This document shows positions 10,586 through 18,549 of a DNA stretch of 48,156 nt, one piece after another. Below the pieces are notes generated by a model, which saw nothing but the letters and a program-made list of their open reading frames with translations, ran no database searches and was not told where the DNA came from. The translations under genes and the position numbers were made by a program. Position 1 is the first letter of the stretch. The number at the start of each line of letters is the position of its first letter. The stretch comes from Mycobacterium asiaticum (GTDB taxonomy: Bacteria; Actinomycetota; Actinomycetes; Mycobacteriales; Mycobacteriaceae): the NCBI RefSeq assembly GCF_001673365.1, contig NZ_LZLS01000155.1:1-48156 (forward strand), given 5' to 3'.

Positions 10586-11249
10586 GTTGTCCGTCAGGCT
10601 CGCGACGCTCGCCGGTGCCGGCTGGCTCGCCCTGGTGGGCAGCCTGGTCGGCTGTGAGGCGAACACCTCAGGATCAGCGACCTCCAAACGACATCCCGAC
10701 CCCGTCGGTCCGGTGCCCGGAATCGTGCCCACCCACCCCGACCACATTCCGCCCGAGGCGCACGTCTGTGCCGGTTCACCCGTCGGCGACGGCGAAGCGA
10801 CCCAGCAGGTCTTAGCCGCCGTGGCCGACCCGGCCGCACCTCGGATCACGGTCAGCGTTCCGCGGGACTGGAAGTCGATACCGGGCACCGGCGATACGGC
10901 ACTGATGTCCAGCGGCCCGGACACCCTGGCCGCGACGGTGACTATCGCCGCGACCGACCTGACACCCGAGAGCGCATTCTTGCGCCACAACGCCGCCGTC
11001 GGCGGCAACATGACCAGGCGCAAGTTCTCCGTCACCGGCTCGCCGTTCTGCGGGTACAGCAGTCAGCAACTCAGCGGCACCCTGCAGGGCCCTTCGGGTG
11101 GGATCGACTTCGCCGACCGGGTCACCCACATCTGGACCAACACCAAGCAGTACCTGGTGACCATTCACCTGGAGGCACGTTCGGGTGCGCCCGGCTTCAA
11201 CGCGGCCAAATCCACCTGGACGCGGGACTTCGCCGTCGTCATACCCTGA
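10545..11249 (+). CDS. Putative lipoprotein, LpqN-like
   Basis: An N-terminal signal peptide ends in the lipobox LVGC (Cys37 from the ATG at 10545, or Cys23 from a TTG at 10587 that follows the atsA stop by one base). The lipidated protein would sit on the outer face of the membrane. The mature part has PRITVSVPRDWKSIPG and a compact alpha/beta domain that resembles the mycobacterial LpqN/LpqT lipoproteins; the match is tentative. The gene lies between the sulfatase and its maturation enzyme, overlapping atsA by 41 bp if the first start is used. Confidence 0.7.
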   Translation: MWKRISRLRFRATELSVRLATLAGAGWLALVGSLVGCEANTSGSATSKRHPDPVGPVPGIVPTHPDHIPPEAHVCAGSPVGDGEATQQVLAAVADPAAPRITVSVPRDWKSIPGTGDTALMSSGPDTLAATVTIAATDLTPESAFLRHNAAVGGNMTRRKFSVTGSPFCGYSSQQLSGTLQGPSGGIDFADRVTHIWTNTKQYLVTIHLEARSGAPGFNAAKSTWTRDFAVVIP

Positions 11250-11253
11250 AGTC

Positions 11254-12144
11254 GTGTTGACGGAGTTGGTTGAGCTGCCCGGCGGGTCCTTCCGCATGGG
11301 CTCTACGAGCTTCTACCCCGAAGAGGCGCCGATCCATACGGTGAGCGTGGCGGCCTTCGCGGTGGAGCGGCACCCAGTGACCAACGCGCAGTACGCCGAA
11401 TTCGTCGCCGCGACAGGCTATGTGACGGTCGCCGAGCAAGCTCTCGATCCCGCGGCGTATCCGGGTGCCGATCCTGCCGACCTGTGCCCGGGGGCAATGG
11501 TCTTTCGCCCGACGTCGGGTCCGGTGGATCTGCGGGACTGGCGGCAATGGTGGTACTGGGCGCCCGGTGCCAGCTGGCGCCAGCCGTTCGGAGCCGGTAG
11601 CGATATCGCCGACCGGCCGGATCATCCGGTCGTTCAGGTGGCGTTCCCCGATGCTGCGGCGTATGCCCGGTGGGCGGGGCGGCGGCTGCCGTCCGAAGCG
11701 GAATGGGAGTACGCCGCCAGGGCTGGCGCCACGGGAACCTACTCCTGGGGTGAGCAGGAGAAGCCAGCTGGCCAGCTGATGGCCAACACCTGGCAGGGCA
11801 ACTTCCCCTACCGCAACGAGGGCGCGCTCGGTTGGACGGGGACATCGCCGGTCGGGGCCTTCCCGCCCAACGGGTTCGGGCTGGTCGACATGATCGGCAA
11901 TGTTTGGGAGTGGACCACAACGACGTTCAGCGCCCACCACCGCATTGATGCGCCGCCGAAGGCGTGCTGTGCGCCGACGGGTCCGGCCGATCCCGCGATC
12001 AGCCAGGCGCTCAAGGGGGGTTCGCATCTGTGTGCGCCGGAGTATTGCCATCGCTACCGTCCGGCGGCGCGTTCGCCGCAATCCCAGGACACCGCGACCA
12101 CACATATCGGCTTTCGCTGCGTAGCGGACGTGGCCGCCAGCTAG
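11254..12144 (+). CDS. Formylglycine-generating enzyme (sulfatase maturase)
   Basis: This enzyme oxidises the CxPxR cysteine of type I sulfatases to C-alpha-formylglycine, using copper and oxygen. The 296-residue product contains the family motifs GGSFRMGSTSFYPEEAP, HPVTNAQYAEF, LPSEAEWEYAARAG, NVWEWT and the C-terminal GGSHLCAPEYCHRYRP, in which Cys260 and Cys265 are the active-site pair, then HIGFRC. I chose the GTG at 11254 by comparison with M. tuberculosis Rv0712 (recalled). It starts four nt after the lipoprotein stop, and AtsA is its obvious client. Confidence 0.95.
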   Translation: MLTELVELPGGSFRMGSTSFYPEEAPIHTVSVAAFAVERHPVTNAQYAEFVAATGYVTVAEQALDPAAYPGADPADLCPGAMVFRPTSGPVDLRDWRQWWYWAPGASWRQPFGAGSDIADRPDHPVVQVAFPDAAAYARWAGRRLPSEAEWEYAARAGATGTYSWGEQEKPAGQLMANTWQGNFPYRNEGALGWTGTSPVGAFPPNGFGLVDMIGNVWEWTTTTFSAHHRIDAPPKACCAPTGPADPAISQALKGGSHLCAPEYCHRYRPAARSPQSQDTATTHIGFRCVADVAAS

Positions 12145-12263
12145 AAAATTTGCGGCCATTTTGCTGCGGCGCGTTGCGGCGGGAATTGCTTTGAGTTTCA
12201 ATAGCCTTTCGCCAGCAGCGAGCCTCTGCATCCCGCCGAGCGTTTACCGAAAGGCCGCGACCG

Positions 12264-13205
12264 ATGAGCCATCAGGCCCCACCGCCCGCGCCGCCCGCGC
12301 CGGCCGCAAATTCGTCCTCGGCACAGTCACCACCGCCGCAGGGGCCCTCACGAGGACGGCGCCTCGCGCTCGATCTCGGCGTGATCCTGGTCGTCATCGT
12401 CGTCTATGTGCTCTCGCTCGTCGGCGTGCACCTTCTGGCGACCTCCGCCGAGGGACTGCCCGAGCCGGACTTCGGCACCACCGAAGACACGGTGGTGCAG
12501 GTCAAGGTCGAGGAACTGGACACGGTCAACAACCGGCTGAAGGTCAGTGTGCTTGTCATTCCCGAGGATTCGAAGTTCGACAAGAAGTTCCACACGTTGA
12601 CTCAAGACCTGACCGTGCGGTTGTACCCCGAAAACGACTTGGGCGACCTGTCGTACCCGGTTGGGAAGTCGCCGGCGCAGGTGAGCACCTATATCGACGC
12701 GGCGGGAGATCCCGCCAACTGGCCGTTCGACTCCTACACCACCGGAACCATCCAGGCTCAGGTGTTCGCCGGAACCGGTGAGAATCGCACCGTAGAGGAC
12801 GCGCGCGTCGAGGTCACCGGAGAGGTAGGCGGCTGGGACGTCAGCGTCCGGCGCGTCGGTGAGTCCTCCCAGTCTTCGCCCCGCCCCGACGATGTGGTCA
12901 TCACTCTGCAACGCTCGAAGAGCACCCTGATCTTCGACCTGGGCATCGTGCTGGTGCTGATCTCGCTGCCCGCCTTGGCGCTGTGGGTGTCCATCCCAAT
13001 GGTGTTGGGCAAGAAGAAGTTTCTGCCGCCATTCGTGTCCTGGTTTGCCGCCATGCTGTTCGCGGTGGTGCCGTTGCGAAATATTTTCCCCGGCAAGCCG
13101 CCGGAAGGCTCTTGGGTCGACCAAGCCGTCACGCTGTGGGTGCTGCTTGCGCTGATCGTCGCGATGACCCTGTTCATCGTCGCTTATCGAAAACAGTCGG
13201 ACTGA
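12264..13205 (+). CDS. DUF4436 membrane protein, paralogue 1
   Basis: This 313-residue protein matches mycobacterial Rv0713-type proteins of unknown function. It has a proline-rich cytoplasmic N-terminus, a membrane segment at about residues 35-57, a large extracytoplasmic domain with the shared motifs ETVVQVKVEEL-like and NWPFDSY, and three C-terminal membrane segments ending in the VPLRNIFPG region. GAAAGG at 12249-12254 is a plausible ribosome-binding site. It follows the formylglycine enzyme and may share its transcript. It is the first of three related genes in the island. Confidence 0.85.
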   Translation: MSHQAPPPAPPAPAANSSSAQSPPPQGPSRGRRLALDLGVILVVIVVYVLSLVGVHLLATSAEGLPEPDFGTTEDTVVQVKVEELDTVNNRLKVSVLVIPEDSKFDKKFHTLTQDLTVRLYPENDLGDLSYPVGKSPAQVSTYIDAAGDPANWPFDSYTTGTIQAQVFAGTGENRTVEDARVEVTGEVGGWDVSVRRVGESSQSSPRPDDVVITLQRSKSTLIFDLGIVLVLISLPALALWVSIPMVLGKKKFLPPFVSWFAAMLFAVVPLRNIFPGKPPEGSWVDQAVTLWVLLALIVAMTLFIVAYRKQSD

Positions 13206-13216
13206 CCTCGGCAGGG

Positions 13217-14320
13217 TCAGGAGATGGCGCTCACTGCGGTCGCAACCCGCGATTGGAACTCCGGTGGCAGCGGGATGTAGCCGTGCTTGTCCAGGTCGTA
13301 CTGACCGGCGCCGACTGTCGATTGCAGGAACGCCTTGACCGCTGTCCCGACTTCCGGGCTGGGGTACTTGGAACAGACGATCTCGTAGACCGCCAATACA
13401 ATTGGATAGACGTCGGGCTGGCTGGGGTTGTAGAACCCGGAGACGTCGAGCACTAGATCGTTGCCGTTGCCGACGATCTTGGCGCTGCTGATGGTCTTGC
13501 CGACCGAGTCGGTGCCGATGCGCACCGGCCGCAGCGATTTGCGACTTGCCGGGGTCTTGATTTCGGCCGCGAACAGCCCGTGTTGCATCGCGAACGACAG
13601 TTCGTTGTAGGTGATCGCGCCCTCGGTGTTTTTCACGGCCGACGAAGTGCCCTCGTTGCCAATCGCGCCGGTGCCGACGCCGCCGTTGAAGTTCTTGCCG
13701 GTGCCCTTGTTCCAGGCGCCACCCGATGCGGCCTGTAGGTAGGCCTGGAAGTTGTCGGTGCTGCCGGACGGGTCGCTGCGGTAAATGACGTGGATTTCCT
13801 CTGACGGCATCGAGGCATTGAGCGCGGTGATGGCCGGGTCGTCCCAACGTTTGACGGTGCCGTTGAAGATCTTGGCGATGGTGGGTGCGTCGAGCACCAG
13901 GAAGTCGACCGCATCGAGGTTGTAGGTGATGGCCAGCGGTCCGAACACAACGGGCAGGTTCCAGGCTTCGGCGCCGCCGCACCGCTGCTTTGCGGCCACC
14001 GACTGTTCAGCGTTGAGCGGTGTGTCAGAACCGGCGAAATCGGTTTTGCCGGCCAGGAATTCGTTGATCCCGACACCAGATCCGGTGGGGTTGTAGTTCA
14101 GCGACTGCCCGGGACACGCCTTGCCGAACGCGTCGATGAAGTGGACCATCGCGTTGGCTTGCGCGGTCGAGCCGCTGGCGGTGATCACGTGTTGGCCGCC
14201 ACACACCACCATGGTCTGGCCGGCGTAGGCCAGGCTGGTCGTGTGCGGGTCATTGCACCCCGACACTGCCGTCACGCTTGCGGCCAGAATGCATGCAGCA
14301 ACAACCCTTTTATGGTGCAT
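13217..14320 (-). CDS. Phosphate-binding lipoprotein, PstS family
   Basis: This is the substrate-binding subunit of an ABC phosphate importer, anchored outside the membrane. The start at 14320 (MHHKRVVAAC) gives a clean signal peptide with lipobox VSGC at Cys22 and 367 residues in all; a longer frame begins at 14368. Phosphate-site motifs include ASGSTAQANAM, GSGVGINEF, FAGSDTPL and YRSDPSGST. It resembles PstS2/PstS3 more than PstS1, from memory. No pstC, pstA or pstB lies nearby. It is inserted antisense between two DUF4436 paralogues. Confidence 0.88.
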   Translation of the reverse strand: MHHKRVVAACILAASVTAVSGCNDPHTTSLAYAGQTMVVCGGQHVITASGSTAQANAMVHFIDAFGKACPGQSLNYNPTGSGVGINEFLAGKTDFAGSDTPLNAEQSVAAKQRCGGAEAWNLPVVFGPLAITYNLDAVDFLVLDAPTIAKIFNGTVKRWDDPAITALNASMPSEEIHVIYRSDPSGSTDNFQAYLQAASGGAWNKGTGKNFNGGVGTGAIGNEGTSSAVKNTEGAITYNELSFAMQHGLFAAEIKTPASRKSLRPVRIGTDSVGKTISSAKIVGNGNDLVLDVSGFYNPSQPDVYPIVLAVYEIVCSKYPSPEVGTAVKAFLQSTVGAGQYDLDKHGYIPLPPEFQSRVATAVSAIS

Positions 14321-14362
14321 GGCGGTATTGAATCGTTCTTGACAGTCGCCGAACCGACGTGC

Positions 14363-14381
14363 AAACAAACATCAGATGAAC
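14363..14381 (-). promoter_or_regulatory. Possible PHO box upstream of pstS
   Basis: On the minus strand GTTCATCTGAT is followed by GTTTGTTT, two half-sites 11 bases apart. This resembles the directly repeated GTTCA boxes bound by PhoP/RegX3-type phosphate regulators in actinobacteria. The site lies 43-61 bases before the pstS start. The second half is degenerate, so this is only a candidate. Confidence 0.35.
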
Positions 14382-14419
14382 GAGTAAACGCCCGACCTGC
14401 CGCTGCACAAATTGATGGC

Positions 14420-14433
14420 TAGATTTACGCCGA
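14420..14433 (+). promoter_or_regulatory. Leaderless promoter of DUF4436 paralogue 2
   Basis: The -10 hexamer TAGATT (14420-14425, TANNNT class) is followed by seven bases and then the ATG at 14433. No Shine-Dalgarno site precedes the start. This arrangement predicts that the mRNA begins at the start codon itself. Confidence 0.6.
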
Positions 14434-15371
14434 TGACCGTACAGGCGCCGCCCAAACCGACTCCGCCGCAGGAGAAGCCGCCCGCGGCGGGCAAGTCCGA
14501 ACGGTGGCGTGTGCTGGTGGGGTTGGCCATCTTGGCAGCCGTGCTGGGCATCTATGCCCTGTCGCTAGTGGGTGTGCACGCACTGGAAAAGTCCGAGGCT
14601 CCGCTGACGGGGTTGGACCTGAGTGCAGCCGGACAGGACGAGACCGTGGTGCAGGTGCGCCTCGAAGAACTGAAAACCGTCGCCAATCGGCTCACCGTGA
14701 ATGTGCTTGTGTATCCAGGTGATTCGCTGTACGACAAGCGCTTCGACGTGTTGACCACCGACATAGCGGTACGTCTGTACCCACGCAGCGACCTAGGAGA
14801 CCTGAAGTTCCCCGCGGGACAGACCCCGGCGCAAGTCACGACCACGATTGAGGCCCTTGGCGATCCCGGTGACTGGCCGTTCGACACCTACCGCACCGAG
14901 GAGATCTCGGCTGACGTGTTGGTCGGGTCTGGCGATCACCGCAAGCGGCTGCCCGCGCGGGTCGAAGTAACCGGGTCGCTCGACGGCTGGGATGTCTCCG
15001 TCGCGCGGGTGCGCAACGAGGGCGAGGCCGCGCGCTTGCACACCAGCGACAACGCCGACGTCGTGATCTCATTGAATCGGGCCAAGGGTCCGCAAGTCTT
15101 TGACTTGGGAATCTGTGTGGTCCTGATCAGCCTGCCGACTCTGGCGCTGTTGGTGGCCGTCCCGATGGCGATGGGTAAACGGAAATTCTTGCCTCCATTC
15201 GCGACTTGGTACGCCGCAAACCTGTTCGCCATTGTTCCCCTGCGCAACATCCTGCCCGGGTCGCCGCCGCCCGGATCGTGGATCGACCAGGCGATTGTGC
15301 AGTGGGTGCTGATCGCATTGGTGGTGGCGATGAGCCTGTACATCTTTGCTTGGGTCCGCCAAGGCGACTGA
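14433..15371 (+). CDS. DUF4436 membrane protein, paralogue 2
   Basis: This 312-residue protein has the same layout as paralogue 1: a proline-rich N-terminus, one membrane segment (LVGLAILAAVLGIYALSLVG), an external domain with DETVVQVRLEEL and DWPFDTYRTEE, and three C-terminal membrane segments with PPFATWYAANLF and IVPLRNILPG. The ATG at 14433 fits a leaderless promoter; an ATG at 14415 is an alternative. Its function is unknown. It is divergent from pstS, with a gap of about 110 bp, and upstream of paralogue 3. Confidence 0.85.
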   Translation: MTVQAPPKPTPPQEKPPAAGKSERWRVLVGLAILAAVLGIYALSLVGVHALEKSEAPLTGLDLSAAGQDETVVQVRLEELKTVANRLTVNVLVYPGDSLYDKRFDVLTTDIAVRLYPRSDLGDLKFPAGQTPAQVTTTIEALGDPGDWPFDTYRTEEISADVLVGSGDHRKRLPARVEVTGSLDGWDVSVARVRNEGEAARLHTSDNADVVISLNRAKGPQVFDLGICVVLISLPTLALLVAVPMAMGKRKFLPPFATWYAANLFAIVPLRNILPGSPPPGSWIDQAIVQWVLIALVVAMSLYIFAWVRQGD

Positions 15372-15405
15372 TTTCCAACCGGCTGCCGCTGCACGACGGG
15401 ATTGA

Positions 15406-15420
15406 TAACATCTGATTCCG
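15406..15420 (+). promoter_or_regulatory. Leaderless promoter of DUF4436 paralogue 3
   Basis: TAACAT (15406-15411) is a TANNNT -10 hexamer, eight bases before the GTG at 15420. No ribosome-binding site is evident. It would allow independent expression although paralogue 2 ends only 48 nt upstream. Confidence 0.55.
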
Positions 15421-16370
15421 TGTCGCTTCAGACGGCCGCTGACAACGACGACGCACCGTCGGAGCTGTCGGAGCACCAGCCCGGCCCGCCGGAGCCGCCG
15501 GAGCGCAAGCCCGGGCCGCCGGAGCACAAGCACATGTCGGTGCGCAAGCACTTGGTGCTCGACACGTCCATCCTGATCGGCTTCGCCGCGTGCTACCTCT
15601 TCGTCCTGTCGAACTACCAGCTGCTGGCCCCACGTCCGCTTCCACCGGTGGACCTGGGCACCATGCAGAACGCGGTGGTGAAGCTGCACATCGAGGATCT
15701 GCGCAATAAAGACAACCTTCTTCAAGTGAAGATGGTGCTCAAGCCGGACGAGTCGATTGTGAACAAGCGCACCGGTCGCCTGACCGCCGACACCGCGGTG
15801 CGCTTCGCCATGCAGGACGACCTGGGTGAGGTCCCGTACGCCATGGGAAAAGCCCCGGAGCCGGTCGAAATCACCATCGAGGCCCGCGGCGAGCCCCGCA
15901 ACTGGCCCTTCGACAGCTACACCACTGACCCGATCCGCGCCGAATGGTTGGTCGGCGCGGCCGAAGACGCCCATTACGAACCCGCCAAGGTCGAAGTGGA
16001 CGGGGCCGCGGACGGCTTCGACATCGATGTCCAGCGGGTCGACGGCAGCGCCAACGACGTCGTCATCACGTTGAAGCGGACCAGGGCCCAGCTGCTTTTC
16101 GACATCGGGATCTGCCTGGTCCTGATCACGCTGCCGGCACTGGCGCTGTTCGTCGCCATTCAGATGGTCACCCGTCGGCGCCCGTTCCTGCCCCCGTTCA
16201 GCACCTGGTATGCGGGCATGTTGTTTGCCGTGGTGCCGCTGCGCAACTTCCTGCCCGGTTCACCGCCGACGGGTTCGTTGATCGACCAGGGCTTGGTGAT
16301 CTGGGTGTTATTGGGCCTGGCCGCCGCCATGGTGATCTACATCGTGGCGTTCTATCGAGATCGCACGTAG
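15420..16370 (+). CDS. DUF4436 membrane protein, paralogue 3
   Basis: This 316-residue product is the most divergent of the three. Its N-terminus contains a Pro/Glu-rich stretch with PGPPEPPERKPGPPE, then a membrane segment (about residues 46-63), the external domain with NAVVKLHIEDL and NWPFDSYTTDP, and C-terminal membrane segments around PPFSTWYAGMLFAVVPLRN. I chose the GTG at 15420 from the -10 spacing; a TTG at 15402 also opens the frame. Its function is unknown. Conservation of the NWPFDSY motif and the C-terminal helices shows it is not decaying. Confidence 0.83.
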   Translation: MSLQTAADNDDAPSELSEHQPGPPEPPERKPGPPEHKHMSVRKHLVLDTSILIGFAACYLFVLSNYQLLAPRPLPPVDLGTMQNAVVKLHIEDLRNKDNLLQVKMVLKPDESIVNKRTGRLTADTAVRFAMQDDLGEVPYAMGKAPEPVEITIEARGEPRNWPFDSYTTDPIRAEWLVGAAEDAHYEPAKVEVDGAADGFDIDVQRVDGSANDVVITLKRTRAQLLFDIGICLVLITLPALALFVAIQMVTRRRPFLPPFSTWYAGMLFAVVPLRNFLPGSPPTGSLIDQGLVIWVLLGLAAAMVIYIVAFYRDRT

Positions 16371-16420
16371 CGGTGCAGCGGCGTCCTTTCGGGCCTTGCG
16401 GGACCGTGAGTCGGCGCAAT

Positions 16421-16456
16421 TTGGTGCTGAGCTGGACGTCCCCTAGACTCTAGGGG
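16421..16456 (+). promoter_or_regulatory. Promoter with palindrome upstream of rplN
   Basis: TTGGTG (16421-16426) and TAGACT (16444-16449) are 17 nt apart, a good sigma-A promoter. The -10 lies inside a perfect 17-base palindrome, CCCCTAGA-C-TCTAGGGG (16440-16456), which could bind a dimeric regulator. The leader to rplN would be about 170 nt. The spc genes therefore have their own promoter, as expected after the accessory island. Confidence 0.6.
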
Positions 16457-16623
16457 TTGCCTTGGGCAGACCTCGGCTGGTGACGTGTAAGCGCCACTGG
16501 CCCTGCGTGCCCTTCGGTGACAACTGCTTTCCAAGACCGCGCACGTCAGGTTACGTCGGTGCTGCCCGTCGGCTCACCGGCTTGTCTCTCGCCGTGCACA
16601 CGTCAACCAGGTCAGGAGATCGA

Positions 16624-16992
16624 GTGATTCAGCAGGAATCGCGGCTGAAGGTCGCCGACAACACGGGCGCCAAGGAGATCTTGTGCATCCGGGTGCTCGG
16701 CGGCTCGTCGCGACGCTACGCCGGCATCGGTGACATCATCGTCGCCACCGTCAAGGACGCCATCCCCGGCGGCAACGTCAAGCGCGGGGACGTGGTCAAG
16801 GCCGTCGTGGTGCGCACCGTCAAGGAGCGTCGTCGTCCCGACGGCAGCTACATCAAGTTCGACGAGAACGCCGCGGTGATCATCAAGCCCGACAACGATC
16901 CGCGTGGCACCCGCATCTTCGGCCCCGTGGGCCGCGAGCTGCGGGAGAAGAAGTTCATGAAGATCATCTCGCTCGCCCCGGAGGTGTTGTAG
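16624..16992 (+). CDS. rplN: 50S ribosomal protein L14
   Basis: L14 lies at the subunit interface and contacts 16S rRNA. The GTG at 16624 ([17 protein letters not shown]) gives the standard 122 residues; AGGAG at 16614-16618 is the ribosome-binding site. Upstream in-frame codons have no family match. The conserved [18 protein letters not shown] and [13 protein letters not shown] are present. The stop is directly followed by the rplX ATG. Confidence 0.98.
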   Translation: MIQQESRLKVADNTGAKEILCIRVLGGSSRRYAGIGDIIVATVKDAIPGGNVKRGDVVKAVVVRTVKERRRPDGSYIKFDENAAVIIKPDNDPRGTRIFGPVGRELREKKFMKIISLAPEVL

Positions 16993-17310
16993 ATGAAGGT
17001 CCACAAAGGTGACACCGTGCTGGTGATCGCGGGTAAAGACAAAGGGGCCAAGGGCAAGGTTTTGCAGGCCTACCCGGACCGGAACCGAGTTCTGGTCGAG
17101 GGTGTCAACCGGATCAAGAAGCACACCGCCATCTCGACCAATCAGCGCGGCGCCCGCTCGGGTGGCATCGTCACGCAGGAAGCGCCGATCCACGTCTCGA
17201 ACGTCATGGTGGTCGACTCTGACGGTAAGCCCACCCGTATCGGTTACCGCGTGGACGACGAGACGGGCAAGCGGGTCCGTATCTCCAAGCGCAACGGCAA
17301 GGACATCTGA
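16993..17310 (+). CDS. rplX: 50S ribosomal protein L24
   Basis: L24 initiates 50S assembly. The 105-residue product has the KOW motif in [20 protein letters not shown] near the N-terminus and the family segment [19 protein letters not shown]. It begins immediately after the rplN stop with no spacer and ends two nt before rplE, a compact operon arrangement. Confidence 0.97.
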   Translation: MKVHKGDTVLVIAGKDKGAKGKVLQAYPDRNRVLVEGVNRIKKHTAISTNQRGARSGGIVTQEAPIHVSNVMVVDSDGKPTRIGYRVDDETGKRVRISKRNGKDI

Positions 17311-17312
17311 TA

Positions 17313-17876
17313 ATGACGACGACCGAGAAGGTGCAGCCGCGCTTGAAAGAGCGCTACCGCAACGACATTCGCGACGCGCTGCACAAGCAGTTCAGCTATG
17401 GCAACGTCATGCAGATCCCGACGGTCACCAAGGTCGTGGTCAACATGGGTGTCGGCGAGGCCGCTCGCGACGCGAAGTTGATCAACGGCGCGGTCAACGA
17501 CCTGGGGCTGATCACCGGGCAGAAGCCCGAGATCCGCAAGGCCCGCAAGTCCATCGCGCAGTTCAAGTTGCGTGAGGGCATGCCGATCGGTGCGCGGGTG
17601 ACCCTGCGCGGCGACCGGATGTGGGAGTTCCTCGACCGCTTGGTGTCGATCGCGCTGCCCCGTATCCGTGACTTCCGTGGATTGTCGCCCAAGCAGTTCG
17701 ATGGTGTCGGCAACTACACCTTCGGTCTCGCCGAGCAGTCGGTGTTCCACGAGATCGACGTGGACAAGATCGACCGGGTCCGCGGCATGGACATCAGCGT
17801 CGTCACCTCGGCGACGAACGACGACGAAGGACGAGCGCTGTTGCGGGCCCTCGGCTTTCCCTTCAAGGAGAACTGA
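17313..17876 (+). CDS. rplE: 50S ribosomal protein L5
   Basis: L5 binds 5S rRNA in the central protuberance and contacts the P-site tRNA. The 187-residue product is full length, with [35 protein letters not shown] and [18 protein letters not shown]. It is four nt ahead of rpsZ and read in the same operon. Confidence 0.98.
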
Positions 17877-17880
17877 GCAG

Positions 17881-18066
17881 ATGGCTAAGAAGGCACTGGT
17901 CAACAAGGCGGCACGTAAGCCGAAGTTCGCAGTGCGTGGCTACACGCGCTGCAGCAAGTGCGGTCGTCCGCGCGCGGTGTTCCGCAAGTTCGGACTGTGC
18001 AGGATCTGCCTGCGCGAAATGGCGCACGCGGGTGAACTGCCTGGCGTTCAGAAGAGCAGTTGGTGA
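17881..18066 (+). CDS. rpsZ: 30S ribosomal protein S14, zinc-binding type Z
   Basis: This 61-residue protein is the short zinc-binding S14 (rpsN1 in M. tuberculosis). The four zinc ligands are Cys24, Cys27, Cys40 and Cys43, in CSKCGRP and GLCRICLRE. In mycobacteria a longer zinc-free paralogue is usually encoded elsewhere and replaces it under zinc limitation (family knowledge). An upstream out-of-phase reading frame overlaps it but is not a gene. Next is the MIRU-like element. Confidence 0.97.
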
Positions 18067-18086
18067 CGGGACACGAGGACTAGATC

Positions 18087-18143
18087 ATGACCGCGAAGAC
18101 GACGCAGCAGAGCGTAGCGATGAAGAGGAGCAGCGCTCGATGA
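18087..18143 (+). repeat. MIRU-like element with 18-residue ORF between rpsZ and rpsH
   Basis: This 57-base stretch contains GACGACGCAGCAGAGC and GCGATGAAGAGGAGCAGCGC, closely similar to the core of mycobacterial interspersed repetitive units as I remember it. As in described MIRUs it holds a small frame, [23 protein letters not shown] at 18075-18079 is its ribosome-binding site, and its TGA overlaps the downstream rpsH ATG (ATGA). Only one copy is seen here, so the assignment rests on motif memory. It may couple translation of rpsZ and rpsH. Confidence 0.6.
18087..18143 (+). CDS. Small 18-residue ORF coupled to rpsH
   Basis: The frame runs ATG (18087) to TGA (18141-18143) and gives a basic peptide starting MTAKTTQQ. 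It has a well-spaced GAGGA site, and its stop overlaps the rpsH start by four bases. MIRU-type small frames are thought to mediate translational coupling rather than make a functional peptide. Translation is plausible from the signals; function is unknown. Confidence 0.45.
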   Translation: MTAKTTQQSVAMKRSSAR

Positions 18144-18538
18144 CTATGACGGATCCAATCGCAGACTTCTTGACCCGTCTGCGCAACGCGAACTCCGCGT
18201 ACCACGACGAAGTGAGCCTGCCGCACTCCAAGATCAAGGCCAACATCGCCCAGATCCTCAAGAACGAGGGCTACATCACCGACTTCCACACCGAGGATGC
18301 TCGGGTCGGCAAGTCGCTGGTTGTGCAGCTCAAGTACGGGCCCAGCCGCGAGCGCAGCATCGCGGGCTTGAAGCGGGTGTCCAAGCCGGGTTTGCGGGTG
18401 TACGCAAAATCAACCAACCTGCCGCGGGTGCTCGGCGGCCTTGGCGTCGCGATCATCTCGACGTCCTCGGGTCTGCTCACCGACCGTCAGGCAGCCAGAC
18501 AGGGCGTGGGCGGCGAAGTCCTCGCATACGTTTGGTAA
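18140..18538 (+). CDS. rpsH: 30S ribosomal protein S8
   Basis: S8 is a central 16S rRNA binder and, in enterobacteria, the repressor of the spc operon. The 132-residue product begins [18 protein letters not shown] and includes [20 protein letters not shown] near the C-terminus. GAGGAG at 18125-18130 is nine bases before the ATG, inside the MIRU-like element. Confidence 0.97.
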   Translation: MTMTDPIADFLTRLRNANSAYHDEVSLPHSKIKANIAQILKNEGYITDFHTEDARVGKSLVVQLKYGPSRERSIAGLKRVSKPGLRVYAKSTNLPRVLGGLGVAIISTSSGLLTDRQAARQGVGGEVLAYVW

Positions 18539-18549
18539 GGGGTTAGCAG

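Noticed and set aside
12348..13982. Minus-strand frame of 544 residues across DUF4436 and pstS
   Set aside because: It overlaps two genes with clear families and has no recognisable domain.
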